DNA from: Pullulanibacillus camelliae
GTDB lineage: Bacteria > Bacillota > Bacilli > Bacillales > Sporolactobacillaceae
Direction of reading: 5' to 3'
Length of the DNA stretch: 64,000 bases
Assembly: GCF_014642655.1 (NCBI RefSeq)
Contig: NZ_BMIR01000013.1
Location: forward strand, 1-64,000
The notes beneath the pieces are model-generated. The model saw only the letters and a list, made by a program, of their open reading frames with translations, did not search any database and was not told where the DNA came from. Position 1 is the first letter of the stretch. The number at the start of each line of letters is the position of its first letter. A program made the position numbers and the translations under genes. Positions 17,852-26,697 of this stretch are shown here, in pieces.

Positions 17852-20413
17852 TTATAGACCACATTTCAGCTGTGCATTGCAATTTGTACAGGTGTTACAA
17901 CCGCCAATTTCTTCTACCGTTCCTTGGCGACAAATCGGACAAGTATCCCCAACTTCTGATCCATAAGTGACATCTGTTTTATCCAATTCATTAATCGTAT
18001 CAACAAGAACAACCTTGGCCGTTGAGGCTTCTTCGGAAGGGCTCACCTCGTTATCTTCAAAAGAATTCTCTTCTGCCTTTAATGTAAGCACCTGTGCATC
18101 GCGGCTCCCATCAACATAGACGGTCCCCCCTTTAGCTCCCCCTTTAAAGAGACGCTCATAAACCTTCTTGACCTGCTCCACAGTATATCCCTTCGGTGCA
18201 TTGACGGTCTTACTAATCGAGCTGTCTACCCAGCGTTGAATGACGCATTGTGTATCAGCATGCGCTTCTGGTGAAAGCTCCATAGCTGAGATAAACCAAT
18301 GAGGAAGATGCGCGCTGTCCGCTTCGGGATGTTCTTCTAGATATTCACGCACAATATCTGCCTTCACTTCAATGAACTTGCCTAATCTCCCACTTCTAAA
18401 GTAGGAAAATGAGAAATAAGGCTCTAGACCTGTTGATACACCTACCATCGTCCCTGTTGACCCGGTTGGCGCTACGGTCAAGAGATGGGAGTTGCGAATG
18501 CCATATGTCAAAATGCCTTCACGAATATCTTCAGGCAGTGTCTGCACGTAACCACTATTAATGAACTTTTCTCGCAAGCGCCGCTGTTCTTCAGCAGACT
18601 GACCTTCTAAGAATGGGAAGCTCCCCTTCTCCTTAGCCAATTCGATCGACGCACGATAAGCCGTCGTCGCAATGGTTTCGAAAATCTGATCAACTAAGCG
18701 ATTGCCTTCAGGTGTACCATACTCAGTTTCACAATAAATCAAGAGATCATGAAGCCCCATTACCCCCAATCCAACTCGGCGTTCTCCCAAAGCCTGAATA
18801 CGATTTTCCTCTAGGAAGTACGGTGTAGCATCAATGACATTGTCTTGCATGCGCACGCCAACTTCTACCGTCTCTTTGAGTTTAGCGAAATCGATGTGCT
18901 TATTCTTTTTGTCGGCCATTTCAGCAAGATTTACAGCTGCTAAATTACAGACTGAGTAAGGTGCTAGTGGCTGCTCACCGCAGGGATTCGTCGCCACTAC
19001 CTTTTGACCATATGCCTTGGCATTGGTTTTTTCGTTGGCATTATCTATGAAAAAGATACCTGGCTCAGCTGAATACGTTGCGCACACATTAATGAGATTC
19101 CATAATTCGCGCGCTTTAATATGACGATAAGTCCGTACACCAAAGCCCTTGGCTTCCCATTCTCTTACATCACCACATTCGTGCCATTCACGATTATAGA
19201 TCGCCATTTCTTCAGAGCTATAGTGCTCAACATCAGGAAAACGAAGGGCAAAGTCTTCATCCTTCTCAACCGCGTCCATGAAATCCTTTGTAATACAAAC
19301 AGATATATTGGCCCCTGTTAAAAATTCAGGATTATTCACAGAAAAGTGTCCGCCTTCGCGAAGTTTGAGCTCGGCCTCTCTTAACGCTTTATCAGTAAAG
19401 CCGCCTTGACCAGGAAAACTTTTATAATTTAATATACCTTGATACATATCTCTTTCTGTCTCAGTGAGTGGCGTAAACTTGAGCTTATCTTTGGCGAGCT
19501 GTTTGATCTGCTCATCCGTTGAATTTTCAATTAAATAGCGTAAAATCCTTGGATTTTGCATCTTGGAGATAATAAATTCAACGATATCAGGATGAGAATC
19601 CACAAGCATGATCATCTGCGCTCCGCGTCTTGATCCCCCCTGCTCAACGAGATGAGTCAGCTTGGCAACATCATCAAGCCATGATACGGAACCAGAAGAT
19701 TTACCATTCACACCTTTTGCAAGTGTATTCCGCGGGCGTAGTGTAGAGCCATTGGTCCCAACGCCTCCACCCCTTGACATGATTTCCATGACTTTCTTAC
19801 GATGCTCTGCAATGCCCTCACGTGAATCCTTAACATAAGGCATAACGTAGCAATTAAAATAAGTGACTTCTGTATCAGCCCCCGCACCGTAAAGCACCCG
19901 ACCAGCCGGAACAAAATTCATAGAGACAAGCTGCGCATAAAACTTATCAAATGATTCCTTGCGCCTTTCTTCCGTTGTCTCTACAGCTGCCAATCCTTTA
20001 GCGTTTCTTTTGGCAATTTGCTCATAGAAAATTTCAAGTGGCTTATCAATAATATCCAAAGACCGGCGAATAAGGCCTTGCTCTTGTTCCTCGGGTTCCA
20101 GCACATGGCGATACTCTTCGTCAACACGCACCGTTGCTTCGTTCGTCTCCCAATGAATAGCTTCGATTTTTCCTAAGCCTCTTGCTGGAAATTTCGGGTC
20201 CGACTTAACTGTCAGTACAACAAAGTCTCCTGGTTTGATGGTCTTTTTCTCTGTATCTTTAAAAGCATAGCGATCCAACATGACAAGGCGAGAGACGCCT
20301 GATTTCGTAATGGACATATCCTCGGTAATTGGAAAAACCTGAGGAAATTCTGTAATGTCGGCATTCAAATCCGCTATATTGATCTGTTCACGTGTTTTGA
20401 ACGTCACACTCAT
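17852..20413 (-). CDS. nrdJ: Adenosylcobalamin-dependent (class II) ribonucleotide reductase
   Basis: An 853-residue class II reductase that makes deoxyribonucleotides using coenzyme B12 as radical source, independent of oxygen. Visible features are GGGVGTNGSTLRPRNTLAKG (loop region, about residue 217), the catalytic Asn/Cys/Glu in ATNPCGEQPLAPYSVCNLA (about residue 480), VAPTGSTGTMVGVSTGLEP (about residue 675) and a C-terminal Cys cluster CPIC...CNTCTNC...CGL. Start chosen at ATG with GGGAGG 7 bases upstream. Two NrdR-like boxes overlap its promoter. B. subtilis instead uses a class Ib enzyme. Confidence 0.93.
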   Translation of the reverse strand: MSVTFKTREQINIADLNADITEFPQVFPITEDMSITKSGVSRLVMLDRYAFKDTEKKTIKPGDFVVLTVKSDPKFPARGLGKIEAIHWETNEATVRVDEEYRHVLEPEEQEQGLIRRSLDIIDKPLEIFYEQIAKRNAKGLAAVETTEERRKESFDKFYAQLVSMNFVPAGRVLYGAGADTEVTYFNCYVMPYVKDSREGIAEHRKKVMEIMSRGGGVGTNGSTLRPRNTLAKGVNGKSSGSVSWLDDVAKLTHLVEQGGSRRGAQMIMLVDSHPDIVEFIISKMQNPRILRYLIENSTDEQIKQLAKDKLKFTPLTETERDMYQGILNYKSFPGQGGFTDKALREAELKLREGGHFSVNNPEFLTGANISVCITKDFMDAVEKDEDFALRFPDVEHYSSEEMAIYNREWHECGDVREWEAKGFGVRTYRHIKARELWNLINVCATYSAEPGIFFIDNANEKTNAKAYGQKVVATNPCGEQPLAPYSVCNLAAVNLAEMADKKNKHIDFAKLKETVEVGVRMQDNVIDATPYFLEENRIQALGERRVGLGVMGLHDLLIYCETEYGTPEGNRLVDQIFETIATTAYRASIELAKEKGSFPFLEGQSAEEQRRLREKFINSGYVQTLPEDIREGILTYGIRNSHLLTVAPTGSTGTMVGVSTGLEPYFSFSYFRSGRLGKFIEVKADIVREYLEEHPEADSAHLPHWFISAMELSPEAHADTQCVIQRWVDSSISKTVNAPKGYTVEQVKKVYERLFKGGAKGGTVYVDGSRDAQVLTLKAEENSFEDNEVSPSEEASTAKVVLVDTINELDKTDVTYGSEVGDTCPICRQGTVEEIGGCNTCTNCNAQLKCGL

Positions 20414-20594
20414 TGTATTGCCTCCCAAAATTTCATATTTTCATAGACTCGATAACAGCTGTCAGCTCAGAATAACAAGAGGACAAGATGTATGTATCTA
20501 ATCATCGGTTAATCTTTTGTTCTAAATTCTTCTATGTATGTCGATCAATGGTGCCATAATTCTATGTCTCTATTGTAGCGCTCATTTGCCAACA

Positions 20595-20643
20595 ACACAA
20601 TATATAGTATCATAAATTTAATCAAAATCCAATATATTGTGCC
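20595..20643 (-). promoter_or_regulatory. Two NrdR-like boxes overlapping the nrdJ promoter
   Basis: Two near-palindromes, ACACAATATATAGTAT (20595-20610) and TCCAATATATTGTGCC (20628-20643), start 33 bases apart, about three helical turns. Both resemble the NrdR consensus acaCwATATwTwGtgt. On the minus strand a plausible sigma-A promoter (TTGGAT, 17 bases, TACTAT) has its -35 inside one box and its -10 inside the other, the arrangement expected for NrdR repression. Position is about 185 bases upstream of the start codon. Confidence 0.72.
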
Positions 20644-20811
20644 TAGAAGCAAAAGTCATTAAAATTGTCAAAAGCAAAATTCGATAAATTTTAGCGATAA
20701 TTGAAGAAAAAAAGAGAATAAGGGTCAAAATTTTACCACAACTAATAAATTCATGTCTTGATTTTTTCATAATGGAAATATAATACAAATCATATCCCTT
20801 TACGATTTTAT

Positions 20812-20841
20812 TTGAAAAGTCTATTCTGTACAGGTTATAAT
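20812..20841 (+). promoter_or_regulatory. Candidate sigma-A promoter of yqhL
   Basis: TTGAAA and TATAAT separated by 18 bases, about 58 bases before the yqhL start codon. The -10 is a perfect match. Confidence 0.65.
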
Positions 20842-20899
20842 ATTTATAGTCATTTTGCTATTTTTAAAAGTCAATCAAGACAAAAGGGGTTTGGAAAGC

Positions 20900-21289
20900 A
20901 TGCTTTGGCAATGGATTATTGTAGGAATTATCATCGTCGGATTTATCGCTTATACGGTGGGGCGTTCCTTATATCAAAGAAGTTATTTAAAGGAATTAAC
21001 ACAAGATGAATTCATTCAAGGCTATCGCAAAGCCCAGCTTATTGATGTTCGTGAACCTAATGAATTTGAAAATGGACATATATTAGGGGCAAGAAATCTT
21101 CCTTTAACTCAGCTGAAAATGCGCAAGGGAGAGGTTCGAAAAGATAAGCCAGTCTATCTCTACTGTCAAAATGGAGTCAAAAGCAGTCGTGCGGCTGCCA
21201 TGTTAAAAAAGCATGGCTGTAAAGAGCTTTATGTTTTAAAAGGCGGCTTCAAAAAATGGACAGGAAAAATTAAAACAAAAAATGCATAA
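20900..21289 (+). CDS. yqhL: Membrane-anchored rhodanese-like protein YqhL
   Basis: A 129-residue protein: one N-terminal membrane helix (WIIVGIIIVGFIAYTVG) followed by a single rhodanese domain with IDVREPNEFENGHILGA and the active-site loop YCQNGVKSSRAA containing the catalytic cysteine. Presumably a sulfurtransferase facing the cytoplasm or membrane surface. Start chosen at the ATG giving MLWQW, with AAGGGG upstream. Position matches B. subtilis yqhL. Confidence 0.88.
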   Translation: MLWQWIIVGIIIVGFIAYTVGRSLYQRSYLKELTQDEFIQGYRKAQLIDVREPNEFENGHILGARNLPLTQLKMRKGEVRKDKPVYLYCQNGVKSSRAAAMLKKHGCKELYVLKGGFKKWTGKIKTKNA

Positions 21290-21339
21290 ATAAAAACATT
21301 TGCAACGGTTTATAGTCATAGCGCATCTGGATATTTTTA

Positions 21340-21368
21340 TTGACAATGACTCTAAAAATGAGTATTGT
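21340..21368 (+). promoter_or_regulatory. Sigma-A promoter of tRNA-Pro
   Basis: TTGACA and TATTGT with an exact 17-base spacer, about 57 bases upstream of the tRNA. The start site would fall at about 21375, right at the 21373-21403 hairpin. Confidence 0.7.
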
Positions 21369-21372
21369 AATA

Positions 21373-21403
21373 AAAGAGCCCATGCTCATAAGGGGCTCTT
21401 TTA
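21373..21403 (+). terminator. Terminator-like hairpin between yqhL and tRNA-Pro
   Basis: AAAAGAGCCC and GGGGCTCTTTT arms with an 11-base loop followed by T residues. It probably ends yqhL transcription but lies at the predicted 5' end of the tRNA-Pro transcript, where it could also act as a leader hairpin. Confidence 0.7.
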
Positions 21404-21424
21404 TCTGCCTTACTTAATCACGAT

Positions 21425-21501
21425 CGGGATGTAGCTCAGCTTGGTAGAGTGCAACAATGGGGTTGTTGAGGTCGCAGGTTCAAATCCTGTCATCCCGACC
21501 A
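21425..21501 (+). tRNA. tRNA-Pro (GGG)
   Basis: A 77-base cloverleaf with acceptor arms CGGGATG and CATCCCG, an anticodon arm CAACA/TGTTG around loop ATGGGGT giving anticodon GGG, G37 as expected for proline, and the T-arm with GGTTCAAATCC. CCA is encoded. Isolated single tRNA gene with its own promoter and terminator. Confidence 0.93.
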
Positions 21502-21521
21502 TTCTAAAACAAGCATACACC

Positions 21522-21556
21522 AACCACTTTTCTCAAATTAGAAAAGTGGTTTTTTG
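21522..21556 (+). terminator. Rho-independent terminator of tRNA-Pro
   Basis: AACCACTTTTC and GAAAAGTGGTT arms, then TTTTTT, 20 bases after the tRNA. Confidence 0.88.
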
Positions 21557-21589
21557 ATGCACTCACGCCACAAGTGGATTTATTTATAG

Positions 21590-22016
21590 AATTAAGAAAA
21601 GCCAAGCAAAGTACACCCAGTCCTTGTCTTGGCGTAGAGCTTCATCAAATATGGAAGAGGCTTCATTGCAAGGTCAAGTGGATTGGAACACAAGGCGCGA
21701 GACGCCTTCGGGAACGGGGCGAATGACTTCACGAATTGACGACGCGTTGTTCCAAGGAAAGCAAGTCTAGCAGACGCAGGAACAGGGGCTTCTTAGTCTA
21801 AGTCTCTTACATTTTCAAGGCACTTCGGCTAAGTGCGTCACATCCATGTGATAACGCCGAAGCTAGCACCTCAGGGCCTCCAAAAAAGCAAAGAACACTT
21901 TTAGGGGACCCCGATGGTACGTACGTCGGAGGCCGTGCTTAAGGAAAGCGAGCGTTCTGTAGCGGAAATCAACATTGCCAATTCCGATGCCAAACAGACT
22001 TTTATACTTTTTAATT
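21590..22016 (-). repeat. Diverged, enlarged type B element (B5)
   Basis: About 430 bp filling the gap between tRNA-Pro and gcvPB. On the minus strand it starts AAAAAGTATAAAAGTC after the gcvPB terminator, has a GATTTCCGCTACAGAACGC core and ends AAGGACTGGG...GGCTTTTCTTA, matching both ends of type B. The middle is longer and different, with several GC-rich inverted repeats, for example CGGCGTTATCACATGG and its surroundings. No gene seen. Confidence 0.7.
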
Positions 22017-22058
22017 CAAAAGAGTAGTACCCACCAATTTTTGGTAGGTACCACTCTT
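22017..22058 (-). terminator. Rho-independent terminator of the gcv operon
   Basis: On the minus strand AAGAGTGGTACC and GGTACTACTCT arms with an inner ACCA/TGGT pairing, then TTTTGAATT. About 37 bases beyond the gcvPB stop. Confidence 0.8.
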
Positions 22059-22094
22059 AATTTATTGGGTTTTGTCCCAGCCCCGTCCTTAATT

Positions 22095-23558
22095 TCACTC
22101 AACTTTTTCATATTTTAAAACAGGCTGACGGGCCGCGAGGGTTTCATCTAAACGACTGATTACTGTGTGATGTGGTGCTTCCTGAACCACTTCAGGAGTC
22201 TCCTCTGCTTCCTTGGCGATTTGAATCATCGTCTCTGCAAAGGCATCTAGCGTTTCTTTTGATTCCGTTTCTGTCGGCTCAATCATCATGGCCTCATCAA
22301 CAATTAACGGAAAATAAATGGTGGGTGGGTGGAAATCGAAATCAAGCAATCTTTTGGCAATATCCAATGTCCGAACGCCTAATTTCTTTTGACGTTTCCC
22401 AGAAATAATAAATTCATGCTTACAATGATGATCAAACGGTACGTCATAATATGGCGCTAATCTTCTGAACAAATAGTTTGCATTTAATACTGCATCCTGT
22501 GAGACTTGAGCCAATCCTTTGGGTCCCATCGTTCTGATATACGTATAGGCACGAACATTAATGCCGAAATTGCCATAGTAGGGCTTCACTCTACCAATGG
22601 CATTAGGACGATCCTCGTCAAAGCGATAGCCTTCCTCTGTTTTAATAACTTGAGGTTTTGGCAAGTATTTGGCTAACTCCTTCTTGACACCAACGGGTCC
22701 AGATCCAGGTCCCCCCCCACCGTGTGGGCCTGTAAAGGTCTTATGCAAATTCAAATGGACGACATCAAAGCCCATGTCCCCTGGACGGGCAATGCCCATG
22801 ATGGCATTCGTATTGGCGCCATCATAATACAGCTTGCCTCCAGCGTCATGAACGATCGCTGCCAATTCCACAATTTCCTCTTCAAAAAAGCCTAATGTAT
22901 TCGGATTTGTCAGCATGAGTGCAGCTGTATCGTCCCCGACGACACGTTTAAGATCTTCTAAATCTACAAGCCCTTTTTCATTTGACTTAACAGTGACCGC
23001 CTCAAAGCCAGCAACAGTTGCTGAGGCGGGATTCGTTCCATGAGCCGAGTCCGGTACAATGACCTTTGTCCGCTGAAAATCACCGTTGGCTTCATGATAA
23101 GCACGGATGATCATAAGTCCCGTCCATTCACCATGGGCACCCGCAGCAGGCTGTAAGGTCACTTCATCCATACCAGTAATCGCTTCAAGATTCTTTTGCA
23201 GGCGATACATAAGCTCCAAAGCCCCTTGCACCGTTTCCTCACTTTGATAGGGATGAATGTGGGCCAATCCTGGGAGCCTCGCTACATCTTCATTGATTTT
23301 TGGATTGTACTTCATCGTACAAGAGCCTAATGGATAAAAGCCGGAATCAACCCCATGATTGCGTTTGGAAAGCGCAGTATAGTGGCGCATGATTTGCAAT
23401 TCTGAAACCTCTGGGAGTTCAGCTGCCTCTGTACGAATATAGTCTTCTGGCACTAACTCAGTCACGGCAACTTCAGGAACATCGAGATCTGGTAAGCTAT
23501 AGCCAATGCGACCAGGTTTACTATACTCAAAAATTAACGGCTGATCAGTTTTAGTCAT
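22095..23558 (-). CDS. gcvPB: Glycine dehydrogenase (decarboxylating) subunit 2
   Basis: P-protein subunit 2 of the glycine cleavage system, 487 residues, the PLP-carrying half in the two-subunit type of P-protein. The PLP lysine lies in [20 protein letters not shown] (about residue 271). Also visible: [13 protein letters not shown] and [19 protein letters not shown]. Start overlaps the gcvPA stop by 8 bases. It decarboxylates glycine and passes the aminomethyl group to lipoyl H-protein. Confidence 0.96.
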   Translation of the reverse strand: MTKTDQPLIFEYSKPGRIGYSLPDLDVPEVAVTELVPEDYIRTEAAELPEVSELQIMRHYTALSKRNHGVDSGFYPLGSCTMKYNPKINEDVARLPGLAHIHPYQSEETVQGALELMYRLQKNLEAITGMDEVTLQPAAGAHGEWTGLMIIRAYHEANGDFQRTKVIVPDSAHGTNPASATVAGFEAVTVKSNEKGLVDLEDLKRVVGDDTAALMLTNPNTLGFFEEEIVELAAIVHDAGGKLYYDGANTNAIMGIARPGDMGFDVVHLNLHKTFTGPHGGGGPGSGPVGVKKELAKYLPKPQVIKTEEGYRFDEDRPNAIGRVKPYYGNFGINVRAYTYIRTMGPKGLAQVSQDAVLNANYLFRRLAPYYDVPFDHHCKHEFIISGKRQKKLGVRTLDIAKRLLDFDFHPPTIYFPLIVDEAMMIEPTETESKETLDAFAETMIQIAKEAEETPEVVQEAPHHTVISRLDETLAARQPVLKYEKVE

Positions 23559-24906
23559 GGAGCACGCCTCCTAATGCATCTACAAATGCTTCAATCTCTT
23601 TGGCACTTCGCTGTTCCGTTACGGCAACGAGCATATGATCTTTATAATCAGGTTCTGTTCGTCCCAAGTCATAGCCACCTATAAAGCCTTTGTCCAACAG
23701 CTGTCGATTCACCTCAGTGATCGGCCGTCCACAGTAAACCACAAATTCGTTAAAGAAAGGCGCTTCTAACTTGACATCCAATCCTTTTTCTTTCATAAGC
23801 TTGACAGCATAATGTGCTTTTTGAAGATTTTGATGTGCCATTTCTTGAAGTCCATGTTTACCTAAAGCAGTCATCGCAACGGATGATGCCAAAGCATTCA
23901 ATGCTTGGTTCGAACAAATATTGGAAGTCGCTTTGTCCCGACGAATATGCTGTTCACGCGCCTGTAAAGTTAAGACAAAACCGCGCTGTCCTTCTTCATC
24001 AACGGTTTGACCGACGAGTCGACCAGGAACTTTACGCATATTTTTTTTCGTCGTCGCAAAATAACCACAATGTGGGCCGCCAAATGAAGCAGGAATCCCT
24101 AAAGGCTGACAATCTCCGACGACAATATCTGCACCCAATTGTCCAGGAGGTGTTAATAGCCCCAGTGCTAATGGATTGCTTGAGACAACAAGCATCGCTT
24201 TTTTACTTTGGTGAGTCAGTGCTTCGATCTCCTTAAGCGGTTCGATGTGTCCATAAAAGTTTGGATACTGGATCAACACAGAAGCAGTCTCCCCATCCAC
24301 AAGCTGTTCCAATGCTTCAAGATCAGTACAGCCATCTTTAATTGGCACCTCTATCACTTCGAGATGCTGCCCCGTGGCATAGCTTTGGACAACTGCCCGC
24401 GCTTCTGGGTGGACGGCCTTTGAGACCAGGATCTTTTTCTTTCGCGTTGTACCAGCTGACATTAAAGCTGCTTCTGCTAATGCCGTTGGACCGTCATACA
24501 TTGATGAATTGGCCACATCCATGCCCGTTAATTCACAAATCATCGTTTGAAATTCAAATATCGCCTGCAATTCCCCTTGAGAGATCTCAGGCTGATAAGG
24601 CGTATATGCTGTATAAAATTCCGAGCGTGAAATCACGTGATTCACCACAGAAGGAATGTAGTGATCATAGACACCTGCTCCTAAAAATGAGGGGGTCTCT
24701 TTTGTATTCACATTTTTATTGGCGAGCTGTGACATAAACTTAAAAAGATCACCCTCAGCCAACGCTTCTTCAACATCTAATTCCCCTTTAAACCGCACAG
24801 AAGCAGGAACATCAGAAAAAAGCGCCTCTGTCGAATCAACACCGATAACCTCAAGCATTTCCTTTCGATCTTGTTCGGTAATGGGTAAATACCTGAATTG
24901 ATTCAT
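23551..24906 (-). CDS. gcvPA: Glycine dehydrogenase (decarboxylating) subunit 1
   Basis: P-protein subunit 1, 451 residues. Recognised by [21 protein letters not shown] (split by a hydrophobic turn), [20 protein letters not shown], the glycine-rich [21 protein letters not shown] and STICSNQAL-like [12 protein letters not shown]. Works as a heterotetramer with GcvPB. Sits 16 bases after gcvT and ahead of gcvPB. Confidence 0.96.
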   Translation of the reverse strand: MNQFRYLPITEQDRKEMLEVIGVDSTEALFSDVPASVRFKGELDVEEALAEGDLFKFMSQLANKNVNTKETPSFLGAGVYDHYIPSVVNHVISRSEFYTAYTPYQPEISQGELQAIFEFQTMICELTGMDVANSSMYDGPTALAEAALMSAGTTRKKKILVSKAVHPEARAVVQSYATGQHLEVIEVPIKDGCTDLEALEQLVDGETASVLIQYPNFYGHIEPLKEIEALTHQSKKAMLVVSSNPLALGLLTPPGQLGADIVVGDCQPLGIPASFGGPHCGYFATTKKNMRKVPGRLVGQTVDEEGQRGFVLTLQAREQHIRRDKATSNICSNQALNALASSVAMTALGKHGLQEMAHQNLQKAHYAVKLMKEKGLDVKLEAPFFNEFVVYCGRPITEVNRQLLDKGFIGGYDLGRTEPDYKDHMLVAVTEQRSAKEIEAFVDALGGVLHD

Positions 24907-24921
24907 GTCTGTTTCCCCCTT

Positions 24922-26019
24922 CTATCCCCTTTTATAAAAAGGCGCTTTGATGATTTTTGCCTTACGTCGTTTCCCGCGTATATCAATCTCAACTTCATTG
25001 CCAATCTTAGCGAACTCACGGTCAATCAAACCAAGCCCTAAATTCTTTTTTAAAGTGGGCGATTGCGTTCCAGTGGTTACTTCGCCTATTTTATTTTCAT
25101 CAGCATAGATCTCATAATGCGTGCGAGGAATGCCTTTATCAATCATCTCAAGACCAACAAGTTTGCGTGGAGCGCCATCTTCCTTTTGTTTTTTTAAGGC
25201 GGCTTTGCCGATAAAATCTGCCTCTTTATCCACTTTTACAGCAAAAGCAATCCCGCCTTCAATCGGGCTGATTGATTCTGTTAGCTCTTGTCCGTAAAGG
25301 GCAAGCCGCGCTTCAAATCGTAAGGTATCACGTGCCCCTAAACCACAAGGAAGGATGCCTTCTTCTTTCCCTGCTTCTAGTAAACTCTGCCAAAGTCCTT
25401 CTGCCTCATCCCATGGACAATAAATCTCAAAGCCGTCCTCTCCGGTATAGCCTGTGCGTGAGACGAGACTTTTTACCCCGTTGACATCGACAGGTTCTCT
25501 GAATGTAAAAGGCTTAATGGTGCTAAGCGTTTCAGCTGTGAGCTTCTGTAATATTTTTTCGGCTTGAGGGCCTTGAATGGCTAATTGCGCAATACTCGTC
25601 GAAACATTGCGAACTTTCACTGTCTCAGAGACATGAGAGTCTATCCATTCAAAGTCTTTTTCTGTATTTGATGCATTGACCACGAGCAAGAAGCGATCAG
25701 ACGCTTGTTTATAAATGATTAAGTCATCCACAGTTCCGCCTGTTTCATAGCACATCGCTGTATATTGAGCATCGCCTACCTCAAGCTTCGAGACATCATT
25801 AGTAACCAGATATTGAAGCAATGCTTCAGCCTCTACACCTGTAATTTCGATTTCTCCCATATGAGAGACATCAAATAAACCGGCACGCTCTCTAACAGCC
25901 TGATGCTCTTCCTTAATGCTAGAAAATTGCACAGGTAACTCCCACCCGCCAAAATCAATGGTTTTGGCACCACATTGCTGATAGACTTTGTTCAATGGTG
26001 ATGTCTTTAATCCACTCAC
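24922..26019 (-). CDS. gcvT: Glycine cleavage system aminomethyltransferase (T-protein)
   Basis: GcvT, 365 residues, which transfers the methylene group from lipoyl H-protein to tetrahydrofolate. Hallmarks: [11 protein letters not shown] (about residue 48), the folate-site segment [14 protein letters not shown] (about residue 190) and [21 protein letters not shown]. Start is GTG at 26019, with GGGAGG 6-7 bases upstream. First gene of the gcvT-gcvPA-gcvPB operon, preceded by a glycine riboswitch and, unusually, a type A repeat. Confidence 0.96.
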   Translation of the reverse strand: MSGLKTSPLNKVYQQCGAKTIDFGGWELPVQFSSIKEEHQAVRERAGLFDVSHMGEIEITGVEAEALLQYLVTNDVSKLEVGDAQYTAMCYETGGTVDDLIIYKQASDRFLLVVNASNTEKDFEWIDSHVSETVKVRNVSTSIAQLAIQGPQAEKILQKLTAETLSTIKPFTFREPVDVNGVKSLVSRTGYTGEDGFEIYCPWDEAEGLWQSLLEAGKEEGILPCGLGARDTLRFEARLALYGQELTESISPIEGGIAFAVKVDKEADFIGKAALKKQKEDGAPRKLVGLEMIDKGIPRTHYEIYADENKIGEVTTGTQSPTLKKNLGLGLIDREFAKIGNEVEIDIRGKRRKAKIIKAPFYKRG

Positions 26020-26110
26020 ACAGTATCCTCCCTTATATTCTCTATATATAAATGCTAATAAAAGGCGCTTAAGCCTCTTACTAGGTCAACCCTGGGTATA
26101 CCGTCCAAAC

Positions 26111-26270
26111 ATTAGAAAACTTGGCTTGCACCACTTCGCTGGTACTCCTGATGTGATTTTTGCCAATCACACACTTAGGGTGCCCGCAAGCCTTAGATGG
26201 CGTAAGCCAAAGTGACACTTACACTCTCTTCCTTTGAGAGCGTCAGCGAAATTATACATTCTGATAGTAC
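26111..26270 (-). repeat. Type A element (A4) inside the gcvT leader
   Basis: About 160 bp, well preserved, between the riboswitch terminator and gcvT. On the minus strand it begins ATCAGAATGTATAATTTCGC two to five bases after the terminator T-run and ends with GGCTTGC...GCAAGCC then AAGTTTTCTAAT, a second terminator-like hairpin about 90 bases before the gcvT start. Confidence 0.9.
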
Positions 26271-26313
26271 AAAAAAAGACAGTAGGAAACAAACCATTCG
26301 TTTGTTCCTCTGT
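26271..26313 (-). terminator. Riboswitch-controlled terminator of gcvT
   Basis: GACAGAGGAACAAAC pairs with GTTTGTTTCCTACTGTC (one bulge region), followed by seven T residues on the minus strand. The 5' arm overlaps the end of the second glycine aptamer (AGGACAGAGG), the usual expression platform of an ON switch. Confidence 0.9.
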
Positions 26314-26478
26314 CCTTAAACCGGAAAGTTTACTCCAACCTTCTTCGTCGGGCCTCGTCGGTGGCTCTTTCTAAGCACTCTCCAGAGGTGCGTCTAGCAA
26401 GAGTCTTTTTGCCTGAGAGATTCGCTATTTACGGCTTGCTCCTTCGGCGTCGTCAACATACACGCTCTCTCCCCATGC
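26314..26478 (-). ncRNA. Tandem glycine riboswitch
   Basis: Two glycine aptamers on the minus strand. Aptamer 1 has GGGGAGAG, GACGCCGAAGGAGCAA and AATCTCTCAGGCAAAAAGAC. The linker CTCTTGCTAGACGC leads to aptamer 2, with CTCTGGAGAGTGC, CACCGACGAGG and GTAAACTTTCCGG. The order and motifs match the B. subtilis gcvT riboswitch closely. Glycine binding is expected to prevent the downstream terminator and switch the glycine cleavage operon on. Confidence 0.95.
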
Positions 26479-26697
26479 TATCATCCGCAGCTATTCAATT
26501 TATCGTAATAAGGTATCTTAAATTCGTTTATACTAACTAACAATATCCTATCATTACAACAAGCTTTTCTGCAAGAGTATTTTTTACTCTAGGACGAGAT
26601 TGCCTTAAAGAAATCAAGCCTTGACTTAGCAGCAATCTATAAATTGTGTAAAAAGCGAGATTTAAACATTATAAAGATTTGTATTGGAGGGAACATC

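Noticed and set aside
20414-20811. Possible cobalamin riboswitch upstream of the B12-dependent reductase
   Set aside because: I looked for the conserved B12-box and the GC-rich stems; the region is AT-rich with no such structure.
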